This document shows, one piece after another, positions 55,997 through 64,000 of a DNA stretch of 64,000 nt. Location: positions 29,111 to 93,110 of the forward strand of contig CAKPGM010000004.1 of assembly GCA_934154805.1 (NCBI GenBank), given 5' to 3'. The translations under genes and the position numbers were made by a program. The DNA comes from an uncultured Clostridia bacterium (GTDB lineage Bacteria > Bacillota > Clostridia > TANB77 > CAG-508). Position 1 is the first letter of the stretch. Every line of letters starts with the position of its first letter. Below the pieces are notes generated by a model. That model was given only the letters and a program-made list of their open reading frames with translations, had not been told where the DNA came from and searched no databases.

Positions 55997-57439
55997 ATGA
56001 AAACAGAGCAATTAACTATGTCTGCAGATCAAAGACAACAACTAACAACTATGTTACAAAGTCAAGGTATCTCTCAGGCAGAGATAGATCAGATAATAAA
56101 TGGTGATTATGAAAGTTATGATACAGGAACAGATTTAGAGAATTCTTATGGTGGCTTAAAAAAACATGGAGATGTTTTTGAGAAATTATCTGATGGTTAT
56201 ACAATGGAAGAATTACAAGAACAAGGAATATCTGCAGATAAGATACAACAATTTAAAGAAATGTTAAATACTAAAAACTTAACAGTAGACAATGCTAAAG
56301 CTATATATCAATATTCAATTGGAAGCAATATGATACTTGGTATTAAAAGGGGAACATCTAAAGAAGCAATAAAAGAACAAATAATAGCAGATTTAGAAGA
56401 ATCCTTAATAGGTAGAGGAATTGCAGAAACTGACATAAAAAAATTGAAACAATTTGTGCAAGGTGCAGATTATCAATCTCCGTTACACAGCAACTATGAC
56501 ATTGTTAATGAATACATGGATCAAATTGGCCTTCAACATAATGCTCGTGTTAGTGTAAGAACTGCAATGCAGTCATTGGATAGATGCTCACATATTGATA
56601 AAACAGTTGCCTCCTTAGAAGATGGATTAGGAAGTACTCATTTATCTAAATCGATGAAATTGTATAGAGCAGTAAAAAGTAGTTATTTAGAAAAAGGATT
56701 AGGTGAAGGAGAAGATTTAAGTAGTTTAGTAGGAAAATCAATTAGCAATAAGGGACAAACTAGTACATCACCGTTATATGATTCCTCTTTTGCTTCTTTA
56801 GATGATTATGATACTGTTTTCGAAATATATGCACCAAAAGGAAGTAGAGGATCTTATATAGCAGAATTATCCGCTTACGACAAGACAGAACAAGAAGTGT
56901 TATTAAATCCAAATGATTTGTATATAACAGGTGTTCAAATGGGGGTTGCTGATAAAAATGGTAAGACAAAGAATGTTTTACAAGCATTATGTTTAAGTAA
57001 GGATAGGGAATGTTATAAAGAAATTATGCAACAGCAAAATCAGTCACAAGATTCAATTAAAACATATTCACAAAGAGTAGATACTGATAATTCACTGACT
57101 AAGCAAAATAGGTTTTCAAAGTTTTTTAACCAAGTTAGAGCCAGATTTGCCAGAAGCCAAAGTCAACAATTCCAATCTGAAAGTGCTTATCTACAGCAGT
57201 CTAAACCAAAAGAAAAAAAGCCATGGGAATTAGAACCGGAAGAAATAACGAGAATACAAAATGAGACAGCAAAAATCGCACAAAGATATCGCGAACAAAA
57301 AGCACAAGAACAACAAGCTCCTACTCAAGAAGCTCAACATGTTCAAGAAGGTTCAAGCCAAGGAGATTCTCAGTCTATAAATAATAAACAAGTACCAGTA
57401 CAACAACCTATGGTAGATATGGGTGACATGGAACTATAA
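55997..57439 (+). CDS. Putative mono-ADP-ribosyltransferase (PF03496-like), R-S-E class
   Basis: The 480-residue protein has a helical N-terminal half (1-215) with the core ART fold at about 170-320. The three catalytic marks of R-S-E transferases are visible: YRAV with Arg224, STS at 256-258, and Glu298-Gln-Glu300 in the EQEVLL strand; preceded by a GSRGSYIAELS strand. This group transfers ADP-ribose from NAD to Arg of a target protein. It has no signal peptide, so export would need another route, or it acts inside. The last 110 residues are Gln/Glu/Ser-rich and probably disordered. SD AGGAGGT precedes the ATG, and a terminator follows at 57471. The upstream P-loop kinase is the likely partner. 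I infer a toxin or regulator; immunity partner unknown. Confidence 0.8.
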   Translation: MKTEQLTMSADQRQQLTTMLQSQGISQAEIDQIINGDYESYDTGTDLENSYGGLKKHGDVFEKLSDGYTMEELQEQGISADKIQQFKEMLNTKNLTVDNAKAIYQYSIGSNMILGIKRGTSKEAIKEQIIADLEESLIGRGIAETDIKKLKQFVQGADYQSPLHSNYDIVNEYMDQIGLQHNARVSVRTAMQSLDRCSHIDKTVASLEDGLGSTHLSKSMKLYRAVKSSYLEKGLGEGEDLSSLVGKSISNKGQTSTSPLYDSSFASLDDYDTVFEIYAPKGSRGSYIAELSAYDKTEQEVLLNPNDLYITGVQMGVADKNGKTKNVLQALCLSKDRECYKEIMQQQNQSQDSIKTYSQRVDTDNSLTKQNRFSKFFNQVRARFARSQSQQFQSESAYLQQSKPKEKKPWELEPEEITRIQNETAKIAQRYREQKAQEQQAPTQEAQHVQEGSSQGDSQSINNKQVPVQQPMVDMGDMEL

Positions 57440-57470
57440 AAACATAGATAATAAATTAGGTTTTAGTAGT

Positions 57471-57504
57471 AAAAAAGCAAAGATTCTTTAATCTTTGCTT
57501 TTTT
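57471..57504. terminator. Bidirectional terminator between ADP-ribosyltransferase and Fic genes
   Basis: A 15-bp stem (AAAAAAGCAAAGATT and its complement) with a 4-nt loop CTTT; A and T runs on the two sides serve both convergent genes. Confidence 0.9.
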
Positions 57505-57563
57505 AATGAATTTATTGTTGTTATTTAGGTTAGATTTTATTTTTACATATTCATTTTATATTC

Positions 57564-58244
57564 CTATTTCTTATACCCAAACTTCTCCATTCTTTCTTTT
57601 TCCTTTATAGATAATTCTTGTAACCATTGAGAAAGACCAATACTATCATTATTTCTTAAAAATTCAAAATATTTTATTCTATCCTCTTTGGCTATAACAA
57701 CAGGTTGTAAATTGTGTTTTAACAATTCATAATTAATTAACAACCTACCTGTTCTCCCATTCCCATCTTCAAAAGGGTGTATTCTCTCAAATTCAATATG
57801 ATATTTAGCAATTTTATCAAATATATCTTGCTCATTATGATTATAATTATATACATAATAATTCATTAAATTCGGGATTTTTTCTGGCTCCGGCGGAATA
57901 TGTTCACTTCCTTGTATAAATACTTGTACAGTTCTATAACCTTCCGTATCTTTAATGTCTCTATTTATAGTTTCATTTATCTTTTTTATAAATCTTTCGT
58001 CAAATTCCTCATTATCCTGCAAGTTTTTAAAAATCAATTCTAATGCTTTTTTGTGGTTAATTGCTTCGTATATTTCTCTGGGCTCTTTTCCCTCGATTTT
58101 AAAACTATTGTCATTGTAAAGAATAGCATATGTTTCGGCATAAGTAAGTGTATTTCCTTCAATAGCATTTGAATGGTAAGTACTTCTTGTAATTAGATCT
58201 TCTAGGTAATCTTTATTATTTAAAATAAATTCTAAAATCTTCAT
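57564..58244 (-). CDS. Fic-domain protein (AMP-transferase type) with inhibitory motif
   Basis: The 226-residue protein has the complete Fic motif HPFEDGNGRTGR (His156 to about Arg167), whose His takes the proton from the target hydroxyl and whose Asn/Gly/Arg bind ATP phosphates. An N-terminal helix has SNAIEGN (Ser25, Glu29, Gly30), matching the (S/T)xxxE(G/N) motif that blocks ATP gamma-phosphate binding in class II Fic proteins; it should be inactive until released. No extra DNA-binding or localisation domain is seen. It converges on the ADP-ribosyltransferase gene. SD TAGGAGAG stands 11 bp before the ATG. Confidence 0.92.
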   Translation of the reverse strand: MKILEFILNNKDYLEDLITRSTYHSNAIEGNTLTYAETYAILYNDNSFKIEGKEPREIYEAINHKKALELIFKNLQDNEEFDERFIKKINETINRDIKDTEGYRTVQVFIQGSEHIPPEPEKIPNLMNYYVYNYNHNEQDIFDKIAKYHIEFERIHPFEDGNGRTGRLLINYELLKHNLQPVVIAKEDRIKYFEFLRNNDSIGLSQWLQELSIKEKERMEKFGYKK

Positions 58245-58280
58245 AATTATAATACTCTCCTATTATTCTCTGTATGTAAA

Positions 58281-58313
58281 AAATAGGAGAACGGCTTTTC
58301 TGCTGTCCTCCCT
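58281..58313 (-). terminator. Terminator of tRNA-Pro
   Basis: On the minus strand a stem of GGGAGGAC-type and GTTCTCCT-type arms, with inner GC pairs, ends in ATTTTTTAC. It also runs into the start region of the Fic gene. Confidence 0.75.
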
Positions 58314-58316
58314 TTC

Positions 58317-58392
58317 TGGTCGAGGTGACAGGGATCGAACCTGCGACCTCATGGTCCCAAACCACGCGCGCTACCAACTGCGCTACACCTCG
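58317..58392 (-). tRNA. tRNA-Pro (TGG)
   Basis: A 76-nt cloverleaf with encoded CCA, anticodon loop TTTGGGA, acceptor CGAGGTG / CACCTCG. No tRNA-linked element follows it. Confidence 0.95.
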
Positions 58393-58534
58393 ATTTGCTT
58401 TTTTATCAAGCACTTATATAATATATCACACATTTATAGTTTTTGCAACATTTTTATTAAATTTTTTTAAATTTTCATTGATTTTATTGTTTTTATTTTT
58501 AAATTTAAGTTCAAAATATTCAAAATCTGCTTTC

Positions 58535-58894
58535 TTAGAACATTAATGCATTTTTTATATGGTGTACATAGAATTTTTCTTGTCTTTTGTATATCTCAAT
58601 TATATCAAATCTTATATAAGCATTTTCTACTTTTTTACAATATAAATAATATTCTGCAGTTTTATAAATATGCTTTTGTTTTGTGTTATCTACCGCTTCT
58701 ACAGGCTTTCCAAATTTGTCACTTGTTCTGGTTTTGACCTCTACAAAAACATATTCATTTTTGTCTTTTGCTATTATATCTATTTCTCCATAATAGCTTC
58801 TAAAGTTTCTTATTAATATTTGACACCCTATTTTTTCTAGGTATTTTACTGCAATATCTTCTCCTCTTGTTCCTAGTATATGTCTTCTATACAT
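58535..58894 (-). CDS. YraN family (UPF0102) nuclease-like protein
   Basis: The 119-residue protein has the family signature GxxGEDIAVKYLEKIGCQIL, then NFRSYYGEIDIIAKDKNEYVFVEVKTR, with the Glu-x-Asp and Glu-x-Lys arrangement of PD-(D/E)xK nucleases. Homologues lie next to dprA and comM in many bacteria and probably handle DNA ends or Holliday-type substrates. Its ATG shares a base with the dprA stop, so the genes are translationally coupled. Last gene of the comM-dprA operon. Confidence 0.92.
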   Translation of the reverse strand: MYRRHILGTRGEDIAVKYLEKIGCQILIRNFRSYYGEIDIIAKDKNEYVFVEVKTRTSDKFGKPVEAVDNTKQKHIYKTAEYYLYCKKVENAYIRFDIIEIYKRQEKFYVHHIKNALMF

Positions 58895-59769
58895 TATTCC
58901 ACCCTCTTGTATTCATTTCCCGGCAAGCTTTCTATGTATCCTTCAATTTCCATCATTGTTATTTTTTGGCTTAGTTCTGAAATATCTAGTTTGCTTCTCT
59001 TTGCTAGTTCGTTTATTTCTATTGGCTTTTCAGTTATGAGATTGTACAGCTCTTTGTATTCTGGCTTTATTTTGATTTTCTTCTTTTTTTCATATATCTG
59101 CTCAAGTTCTTCTTTTTTATCATATTTAATACCATATTCTTCTAATATGTCTCCTGGCGACAATACTAATTTTGCTCCCTCTTGTATTAATAGGTTTGTC
59201 CCCCATCCCCTGAGTTCTCCTATGTTTCTCGGTACACAAAATACTTTCTTGTCATATTTTAGTCCTAAGTTTCCTGTTAGTTTGCTTCCGCTTCTATAAT
59301 CCGCTTCTACTACAAAAACTCCCTCTGATAATGCACATATTAATCTATTTCTTTTCGGAAAATTTTTCATATTTACTTTTTCATCTGGTTCATATTCTGA
59401 TAATAAGCATCCTCCACCATCTATAATTTCTTTTGCGAGTTTTATGTTTTCTTCTGGATATATTTTGTTTAGTCCAGAACCAATAACTGCAATTGTATTT
59501 CCTAATGTATTCTTTGAATATGTATGAGCTATTGTATCTATTCCTAAGGCTAGTCCACTAACTATTACAATTCCTTGTTTTGATATTTGTGTTGCAAATA
59601 GTTTCGCAATCTTTTCTCCATATAGAGTACTCTTTCTTGAACCAACTATTGCTAATGCTGGCTTTTCTAACAGCGATGTATCTCCTTCTACCCAGATTGT
59701 TTTTGGTGGCTTTTTTAGTTGCAAAAATTTTTTAGGGTATTCCTCATCTCCTATTTTTATTTTCTTCAT
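58894..59769 (-). CDS. dprA: DNA processing protein DprA
   Basis: The 291-residue DprA/Smf protein loads RecA on single-stranded DNA taken up in transformation. The Rossmann core is recognised by AIVGSRKSTLYGEKIAKLFA, IVSGLALGIDTIAHTYS, GSGLNKIYPEEN, LLSEYEPDEKVNMKNFPKRNRLIC, and GSKLTGNLGLKYDKKVFCVP (in about that order). A C-terminal winged-helix part (about 230-291) is present. The start (59769) overlaps an SD (TGAGGT) that sits over the comM stop; the spacing to comM is 7 bp. Confidence 0.95.
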   Translation of the reverse strand: MKKIKIGDEEYPKKFLQLKKPPKTIWVEGDTSLLEKPALAIVGSRKSTLYGEKIAKLFATQISKQGIVIVSGLALGIDTIAHTYSKNTLGNTIAVIGSGLNKIYPEENIKLAKEIIDGGGCLLSEYEPDEKVNMKNFPKRNRLICALSEGVFVVEADYRSGSKLTGNLGLKYDKKVFCVPRNIGELRGWGTNLLIQEGAKLVLSPGDILEEYGIKYDKKEELEQIYEKKKKIKIKPEYKELYNLITEKPIEINELAKRSKLDISELSQKITMMEIEGYIESLPGNEYKRVE

Positions 59770-59776
59770 TTATACC

Positions 59777-61318
59777 TCAATTCTTCCAATATTTTTTGTC
59801 TAAGTTTCTATACTGAATTGCTTCTGCAATATGTTTTATTTCTATGTTTTCTTTTTCTTCCAGATCCGCAATGGTTCTAGCTACTTTGAGTATTCTACTA
59901 TATGCTCTAGCACTTAATCCCAATTTATTAAATGCGTTTTCTAATAAATTTTGACACTGTGTGTCCAGTCTACAATATTTCTCTATTAGTTTTGGAGTTA
60001 GCTGGGAATTTGTATAGATTCCCTCTTTTTTGTATCTGTTGTATTGTATTTGTCTTGCTTTATTTACTCTTTTCTTTATAGCTTCTGAGCTTTCTTCTCT
60101 TTTGTCATTCTTTAGCTTCTGATATTTTACTGCACTAACTTCTATTTGTATGTCTATCCTATCTAATAGCGGACCACTTATCTTTTCCATATATTTGTTT
60201 ATCATTTGTTCTGTACAAGTACATTGTTTTTCTTTTGAACCGTAAAATCCACATGGACAAGGGTTCATTGATGCTACGAACATAAAGTTACATGGATATG
60301 TTAATGTTGCATTTACTCTGCTTATTGTTACGATTCTATCTTCTAACGGTCCTCTCAAGACTTCTAATGTTTTTTTATTAAATTCCGGTAGCTCATCTAA
60401 AAATAACACTCCATTATGTGCTAGACTTACTTCACCAGGTTTTGGGATTCTCCCTCCTCCAATTAATGACGTATATGATATTGTATGGTGTGGTGCTCTA
60501 AACGGTCTTGTCGTTATTAGTCCTACATCTTTTTCCAAAGTTCCCGATACACTATGTATTTTTGTTGTTTCCAATGCTTCGTCAAAATTCAAATCCGGTA
60601 ATATTGTTGGAAGCCTCCTTACCATCATTGTTTTTCCGCTTCCCGGCATTCCAATCATAAGACAATTGTGTCCGCCACTAGCTGCTACCTCTAACGCTCT
60701 TTTTACATTTTCTTGTCCTTTTACTTCTGAAAAGTCTAGTTTTATTCCTGTCTGTCTTTGTGCTGATGTTAGCATATTTTTCTCTGCTTTTGTCAGTTCT
60801 TGTTCTCCATTTATGTATTTTACTACTTCTTGTAAATTGTTTGCTCCCAGTACTTCTATGTCTTTTACTATTGATGCTTCTTTCATATTTTGTATTGGTA
60901 CAACTATTTTTTTCATTCCCAATCTTCTTGCTTCTATGCACATTGGTAGAACTCCATTTATTTTGTTTATAGTTCCATCCAATGATAACTCTCCTACAAA
61001 AACTATATCTGATATTTGATTTTCTTTTATTTCCTCACAGCACATCAATATTCCTATTGCAATTGGAAGATCAAAAAATGACCCTTCCTTTTTTATATCT
61101 GCTGGAGCCAAGTTTACCACTACTCTCCTACTTAGTAATTCGTAACCAGAGTTTTTTACTGCTGTTCTCACTCTTTCTTTTGATTCTTTAACACTTGTAT
61201 CTGGTAGACCTACTATTTCCCAACAGGGCATTCCTGCTGATACATCTACTTGTACATTTATTAGGTAACCTTCTAGTCCTATTAATGACATACTCTTTAC
61301 TATTGATAACACGTACAT
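59777..61318 (-). CDS. comM: Mg-chelatase-like ATPase, YifB/ComM family
   Basis: The 513-residue AAA+ protein has an N-terminal Lon-type domain (YLINVQVDVSAGMPCWEIVGLPD), Walker A GMPGSGKTM (about residue 221), Walker B LFLDELPEF, and the SMNPCPCG Cys motif with the later CTCTEQ, a zinc-binding insertion. It is a helicase of branch migration in natural transformation in Haemophilus. With dprA, yraN and comEA (26 kb) it indicates at least an ancestral DNA-uptake system. Its stop is a true TGA. Confidence 0.93.
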   Translation of the reverse strand: MYVLSIVKSMSLIGLEGYLINVQVDVSAGMPCWEIVGLPDTSVKESKERVRTAVKNSGYELLSRRVVVNLAPADIKKEGSFFDLPIAIGILMCCEEIKENQISDIVFVGELSLDGTINKINGVLPMCIEARRLGMKKIVVPIQNMKEASIVKDIEVLGANNLQEVVKYINGEQELTKAEKNMLTSAQRQTGIKLDFSEVKGQENVKRALEVAASGGHNCLMIGMPGSGKTMMVRRLPTILPDLNFDEALETTKIHSVSGTLEKDVGLITTRPFRAPHHTISYTSLIGGGRIPKPGEVSLAHNGVLFLDELPEFNKKTLEVLRGPLEDRIVTISRVNATLTYPCNFMFVASMNPCPCGFYGSKEKQCTCTEQMINKYMEKISGPLLDRIDIQIEVSAVKYQKLKNDKREESSEAIKKRVNKARQIQYNRYKKEGIYTNSQLTPKLIEKYCRLDTQCQNLLENAFNKLGLSARAYSRILKVARTIADLEEKENIEIKHIAEAIQYRNLDKKYWKN

Positions 61319-61485
61319 TCCACCTTTTCTTTATAATAATCTAGTCTATCGTGTTTTACATAATATTGCAAGTATAATCGTATGTCTTATTTCGACATAT
61401 CAGAAACTTTAATTTGTTTTTTTGTTGCTTTTTATGGAATCTTAATATCTCATTGTATTTTATGTAAATATTTTTTTAGAATAAT

Positions 61486-61514
61486 TTGCTTTTTTCTGAA
61501 TAATATGATATACT
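61486..61514 (+). promoter_or_regulatory. Promoter of the 55-residue protein at 61560
   Basis: TTGCTT (61486-61491), 17 bp, TATACT (61509-61514) with TGA before the -10 (extended -10). The 240-bp gap to comM has no other feature I can support. Confidence 0.75.
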
Positions 61515-61559
61515 AGAGGATGTACCTAAAGCAATACATAGAAGAAAAGGAGGGTAAGT

Positions 61560-61727
61560 ATGGAAAAGATTTTTCTCGAAGGAAGAGTCATCCCCGTGAA
61601 AGTCAGCGCAGGCTGCGATAAGAAAATGAGAGTACGTTGTTCTTTGTATGGCACCGAAGAGTGTCCGAACAAGGAATGCGACGGATTCCTCGTTTGCCCG
61701 TCGGCAGAACGCCATAGCGATCGTTAA
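61560..61727 (+). CDS. Unknown 55-residue Cys-rich protein
   Basis: Not recognised, and short enough to be missed by gene callers. The ATG at 61560 follows AGGAGG at 6 bp. It encodes 55 residues beginning MEKIFLEGRVIPVKVSAGCD with five Cys (19, 27, 35, 40, 46), in C-x7-C-x7-C-x4-C-x5-C spacing, typical of a small metal-binding or disulfide protein. It is GC-rich compared with the flanks. It has its own promoter and a strong terminator. Confidence 0.65.
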   Translation: MEKIFLEGRVIPVKVSAGCDKKMRVRCSLYGTEECPNKECDGFLVCPSAERHSDR

Positions 61728-61749
61728 TACGATTTTCCCTAGCCCACTA

Positions 61750-61786
61750 GAACGCAAGGCAATAACCCTTGCGTTCGTTTTTTTTA
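61750..61786 (+). terminator. Terminator of the small Cys-rich protein gene
   Basis: A 10-bp stem (GAACGCAAGG / CCTTGCGTTC), then GTTTTTTTT. It reaches the stop of the convergent protease gene. Confidence 0.9.
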
Positions 61787-62905
61787 TTTTTTTCCTAATT
61801 TTATTTCTATTTCGTTCTCTTTTTTATTATGAACATATCTTACTGTTACCGTATCTCCTACTTCTTTTTCATATATATAATTTCTTAATGTTGACATTTT
61901 ATTAAGTTTTATTCCATCAATTTCTAATATAATATCTCCTTTCTTTAGCTTTGCTTTATCTGCTGGAGAATTTCTTATAATTTCTGCTATATATATTCCA
62001 TTTTCCAAACTCATATTTGTTCCGAGTTGTTCGTTTATATATGGAACTATATCTTTGTCATATGCATATACACCAAGAGTTGCAGAATTCACTTCTCCTT
62101 TTTCTTCTAATTTTTTAATAATTGGCTTTACATTATTTATCGGAATTGCAAACCCTATTCCCTCTGCCGTCGTTATTTTTACCGAGTTTATTCCAATTAC
62201 TTCTCCGTTTTCATTTATTAGTGGTCCCCCACTGTTTCCAAGATTTATTGTTGCATCTGTTTGTATTAAGTTTTCCATATAGTAAGTTTTTTCACTTTCC
62301 TCAATTTTAATGGTTCTCTCAAGTCCACTAATTATTCCTGATGTAACTGTTCTTTGGAATTCATATCCTATTGGATTTCCTATTGCATATACATTTTGAG
62401 CAATTTTAATATTTTCCGAATCTCCTAATGTTAAAAAAGCTAAGTTTTTAGCCTTTATTTTTATAACACTTAAATCAATGTCTGAATCAGACCACACAAC
62501 TGTCGCTTCATAATTTCTTCCATCTTCTAATGTTACATAGCAAGTACTATTTTTATCTCCTGATACGTGTTGATTTGTTACTATATATCCATCATCTGTA
62601 ACCATAAAACCTGTTCCTAGACCTAATTCACTTACTCCTTCTTGTAAAAATATAGTATTTCCCTTATTTTTTACTTTTGATATGCCAACAACTGATTTAT
62701 TGATTTTTTCTATTGTTTCAGATATATTTATTTCATTTTTTTCATTAATCTCAGCAGCTGTTCTTTGAGCATCATAATTTCCTAAAACATCCTGTTCTGT
62801 TGTAAACGATATGTATACACAATACGCCAAAATTATAAACGATGCAATTAAAATTAAAATAGCAACTGTTTCCAAAAATTTTATTATTTTATTATCTTTT
62901 TTCAT
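61784..62905 (-). CDS. HtrA/DegP-type trypsin-like serine protease with PDZ domain
   Basis: The 373-residue protein has an N-terminal membrane helix (about residues 12-32), an S1C trypsin-like domain with the catalytic His in TNQHVSGD, Asp in SDIDLSVIKI and Ser in LGNSGGPLINENG, and one PDZ domain at the C-terminus (ILEIDGIKLNKMSTLRNYI). HtrA proteases degrade misfolded proteins at the outer face of the membrane. Start is the ATG at 62905, after GAGGGTGG; the longer frame begins upstream of this. It stands alone, diverging from the NRPS gene. Confidence 0.93.
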   Translation of the reverse strand: MKKDNKIIKFLETVAILILIASFIILAYCVYISFTTEQDVLGNYDAQRTAAEINEKNEINISETIEKINKSVVGISKVKNKGNTIFLQEGVSELGLGTGFMVTDDGYIVTNQHVSGDKNSTCYVTLEDGRNYEATVVWSDSDIDLSVIKIKAKNLAFLTLGDSENIKIAQNVYAIGNPIGYEFQRTVTSGIISGLERTIKIEESEKTYYMENLIQTDATINLGNSGGPLINENGEVIGINSVKITTAEGIGFAIPINNVKPIIKKLEEKGEVNSATLGVYAYDKDIVPYINEQLGTNMSLENGIYIAEIIRNSPADKAKLKKGDIILEIDGIKLNKMSTLRNYIYEKEVGDTVTVRYVHNKKENEIEIKLGKK

Positions 62906-63088
62906 AACTTTACCACCCTCAAAAATATTCTTCCCTATTATATATTTTTTAATCAACATATTTACATTTTTCTATTGCAAAAAATGTCGTTTAGTGGTAA
63001 AATGTGGAAAAGAATGTTCGCAAAAAAATTAAAAAATAATTTTACTGATGCGTTAACACAATATATTTATATGAAAGGATCTATTATA

Positions 63089-64000
63089 ATGAGTTTTAAA
63101 TTATATGATTTAACAAATCCTCAGAAGAATATATGGAATACAGAACAATACTATAAAGGAACGTCTGTTAACAACATTGGCGGAACAGTGCATTTAAAAA
63201 CACAATTAAATTTTTCTGCACTTTCTAAAGCTGTGTCTAATGTTATCTTGGCACGTGATAATTTTCACATAAGGCTTATTAAAGATGGCACCGATATTAA
63301 GCAAACTTTTGTTAATTTAGAAGACTATCATATAGAAATTATTGATTTAAGTGATCTTTCTGAATTATCATTAATTGAAGAAAAAATGTGTCAAACCGTT
63401 TTCTCTATAGAAAATGATGATTTGTTTTGTGTCAAAATTTTTAGATTACCAGACGGCACTGGTGGTGTTATTTCTGTTATGCATCATATTATTTCAGACT
63501 CTTGGACAGTAGGCCTATTTTGTAAGGAAATTGTTCAGGAATATACTAATTTGATTAAAAATGTTAAATCTGATGATGTAAAATATTCATACATTAATTA
63601 TATAAATAAAGAGCAAGAATATTTAAACAGTTCTTCTTTTGAAAAAGACAAAGAATATTGGGCAGAAGTTTTTAATACTGTGCCTGAACTTGCTACAATT
63701 CCAAGCTTTTCAGCAGAATCTTCTAATCAGGTTTCTTGTACTGCTAAAAGGCAAAAGTTTGCTATTTCTAAGCAAGTTATGGACAAAGTTTCTGAATTTT
63801 GTAAGAATAATAGAATTTCAATATATAATTTTTTCATGTCAATTTTTTCGATTTATATTGGTAGAGTATCAAATTTAAACGATTTTGTCATTGGTACACC
63901 AATTTTAAATAGATTAGATTTTGCGGATAAGAACACTAATGGTATGTTCATTAGTACTGTTCCTTTGCGCGTAAATATTTTAAATGACTCTTCTTTCGTA
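63089..64000 (+). CDS. Non-ribosomal peptide synthetase, N-terminal condensation domain (truncated by window)
   Basis: From the ATG at 63089 (SD AAAGGAT) the frame stays open to the window end for 304 codons. It starts LYDLTNPQKNIWNTEQYYKGT, as condensation domains that bind the tRNA-free peptidyl carrier do, and contains VMHHIISDSWTVGLF, the HHxxxDxW catalytic motif (second His is the base) with the usual DSW. The following NFFMSIFSIYIGR and DFVIGTPILNR are C-domain motifs (C4/C5 region). The gene therefore begins with a C domain, which is typical of elongation or starter lipo-initiation modules. The adenylation and carrier parts lie to the right and cannot be seen. The product is unknown. 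Confidence 0.9.
   Translation, partial: MSFKLYDLTNPQKNIWNTEQYYKGTSVNNIGGTVHLKTQLNFSALSKAVSNVILARDNFHIRLIKDGTDIKQTFVNLEDYHIEIIDLSDLSELSLIEEKMCQTVFSIENDDLFCVKIFRLPDGTGGVISVMHHIISDSWTVGLFCKEIVQEYTNLIKNVKSDDVKYSYINYINKEQEYLNSSSFEKDKEYWAEVFNTVPELATIPSFSAESSNQVSCTAKRQKFAISKQVMDKVSEFCKNNRISIYNFFMSIFSIYIGRVSNLNDFVIGTPILNRLDFADKNTNGMFISTVPLRVNILNDSSFV

Overview
The window comes from a low-GC Gram-positive bacterium, most likely an anaerobic member of the Clostridia and probably a gut or host-associated lineage. The evidence is AT-rich DNA, purine-rich Shine-Dalgarno (SD) sequences before almost every start, a class III (oxygen-sensitive) ribonucleotide reductase, split rpoB/rpoC genes, many small intrinsic terminators, an LPQTG-anchored surface protease, VanW, LCP, CvpA, YkvI and DUF5711-type genes, and a CwlD-like amidase. 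The genus cannot be told from the sequence alone. TGA acts as a normal stop (ends of comM and the LCP gene), so the code is standard.

Left part (1-14.2 kb): end of a small membrane protein gene, a frameshifted CwlD-like amidase, rpoC and rpoB (read leftwards from a consensus promoter with a long leader), one unknown rightward membrane gene, then the nrdD-nrdG-glyA group. From 14.2 to 25.0 kb two giant secreted, membrane-anchored adhesin-like proteins form an operon. An initiator tRNA, an orphaned antitoxin beside a gutted toxin, comEA and a D,D-carboxypeptidase follow. From 28.1 to 35.6 kb a leftward seven-gene run encodes a Gld-like ABC system, a YkvI-type transporter, a DUF5711 protein, CvpA and an LCP ligase, which fits an envelope-related operon.

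Middle (36.6-51.2 kb): tRNA-Arg(TCT) is followed by a 134-bp tandem duplication of its own 3' end and by a holin-endolysin pair (prophage scar). Then come a large LPQTG-anchored papain-family protease with Ig-like repeats, an M18 aminopeptidase, VanW, and an accessory stretch with a tyrosine integrase, four unknown one-gene units, a broken secreted-protein gene, an ECF sigma/anti-sigma pair, and tRNA-Arg(ACG). A ~68-bp element with a covarying hairpin lies directly downstream of both tRNA-Arg genes; it is the most novel-looking sequence signal here.

Right part (51.3-64 kb): unknown Cys-rich protein, NMN adenylyltransferase-like protein, MBL-fold hydrolase, large unknown membrane protein, a P-loop kinase followed by a putative ADP-ribosyltransferase, a Fic AMPylase-like protein, tRNA-Pro, the yifB/comM-dprA-yraN operon, a tiny Cys-rich protein, an HtrA-type protease, and the start of a non-ribosomal peptide synthetase (condensation domain) that runs off the end.

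A second cross-window theme is a set of about ten single genes of unknown function, scattered on both strands. Each has its own promoter with an extended -10 (TGn before TATAAT-like), most with a close 16-17 bp spaced -35, a strong GGAGG-type SD and its own intrinsic terminator. Several look richer in GC than the chromosomal background. They behave like self-contained cassettes. All functional statements are from reading the sequence; no database search was run.
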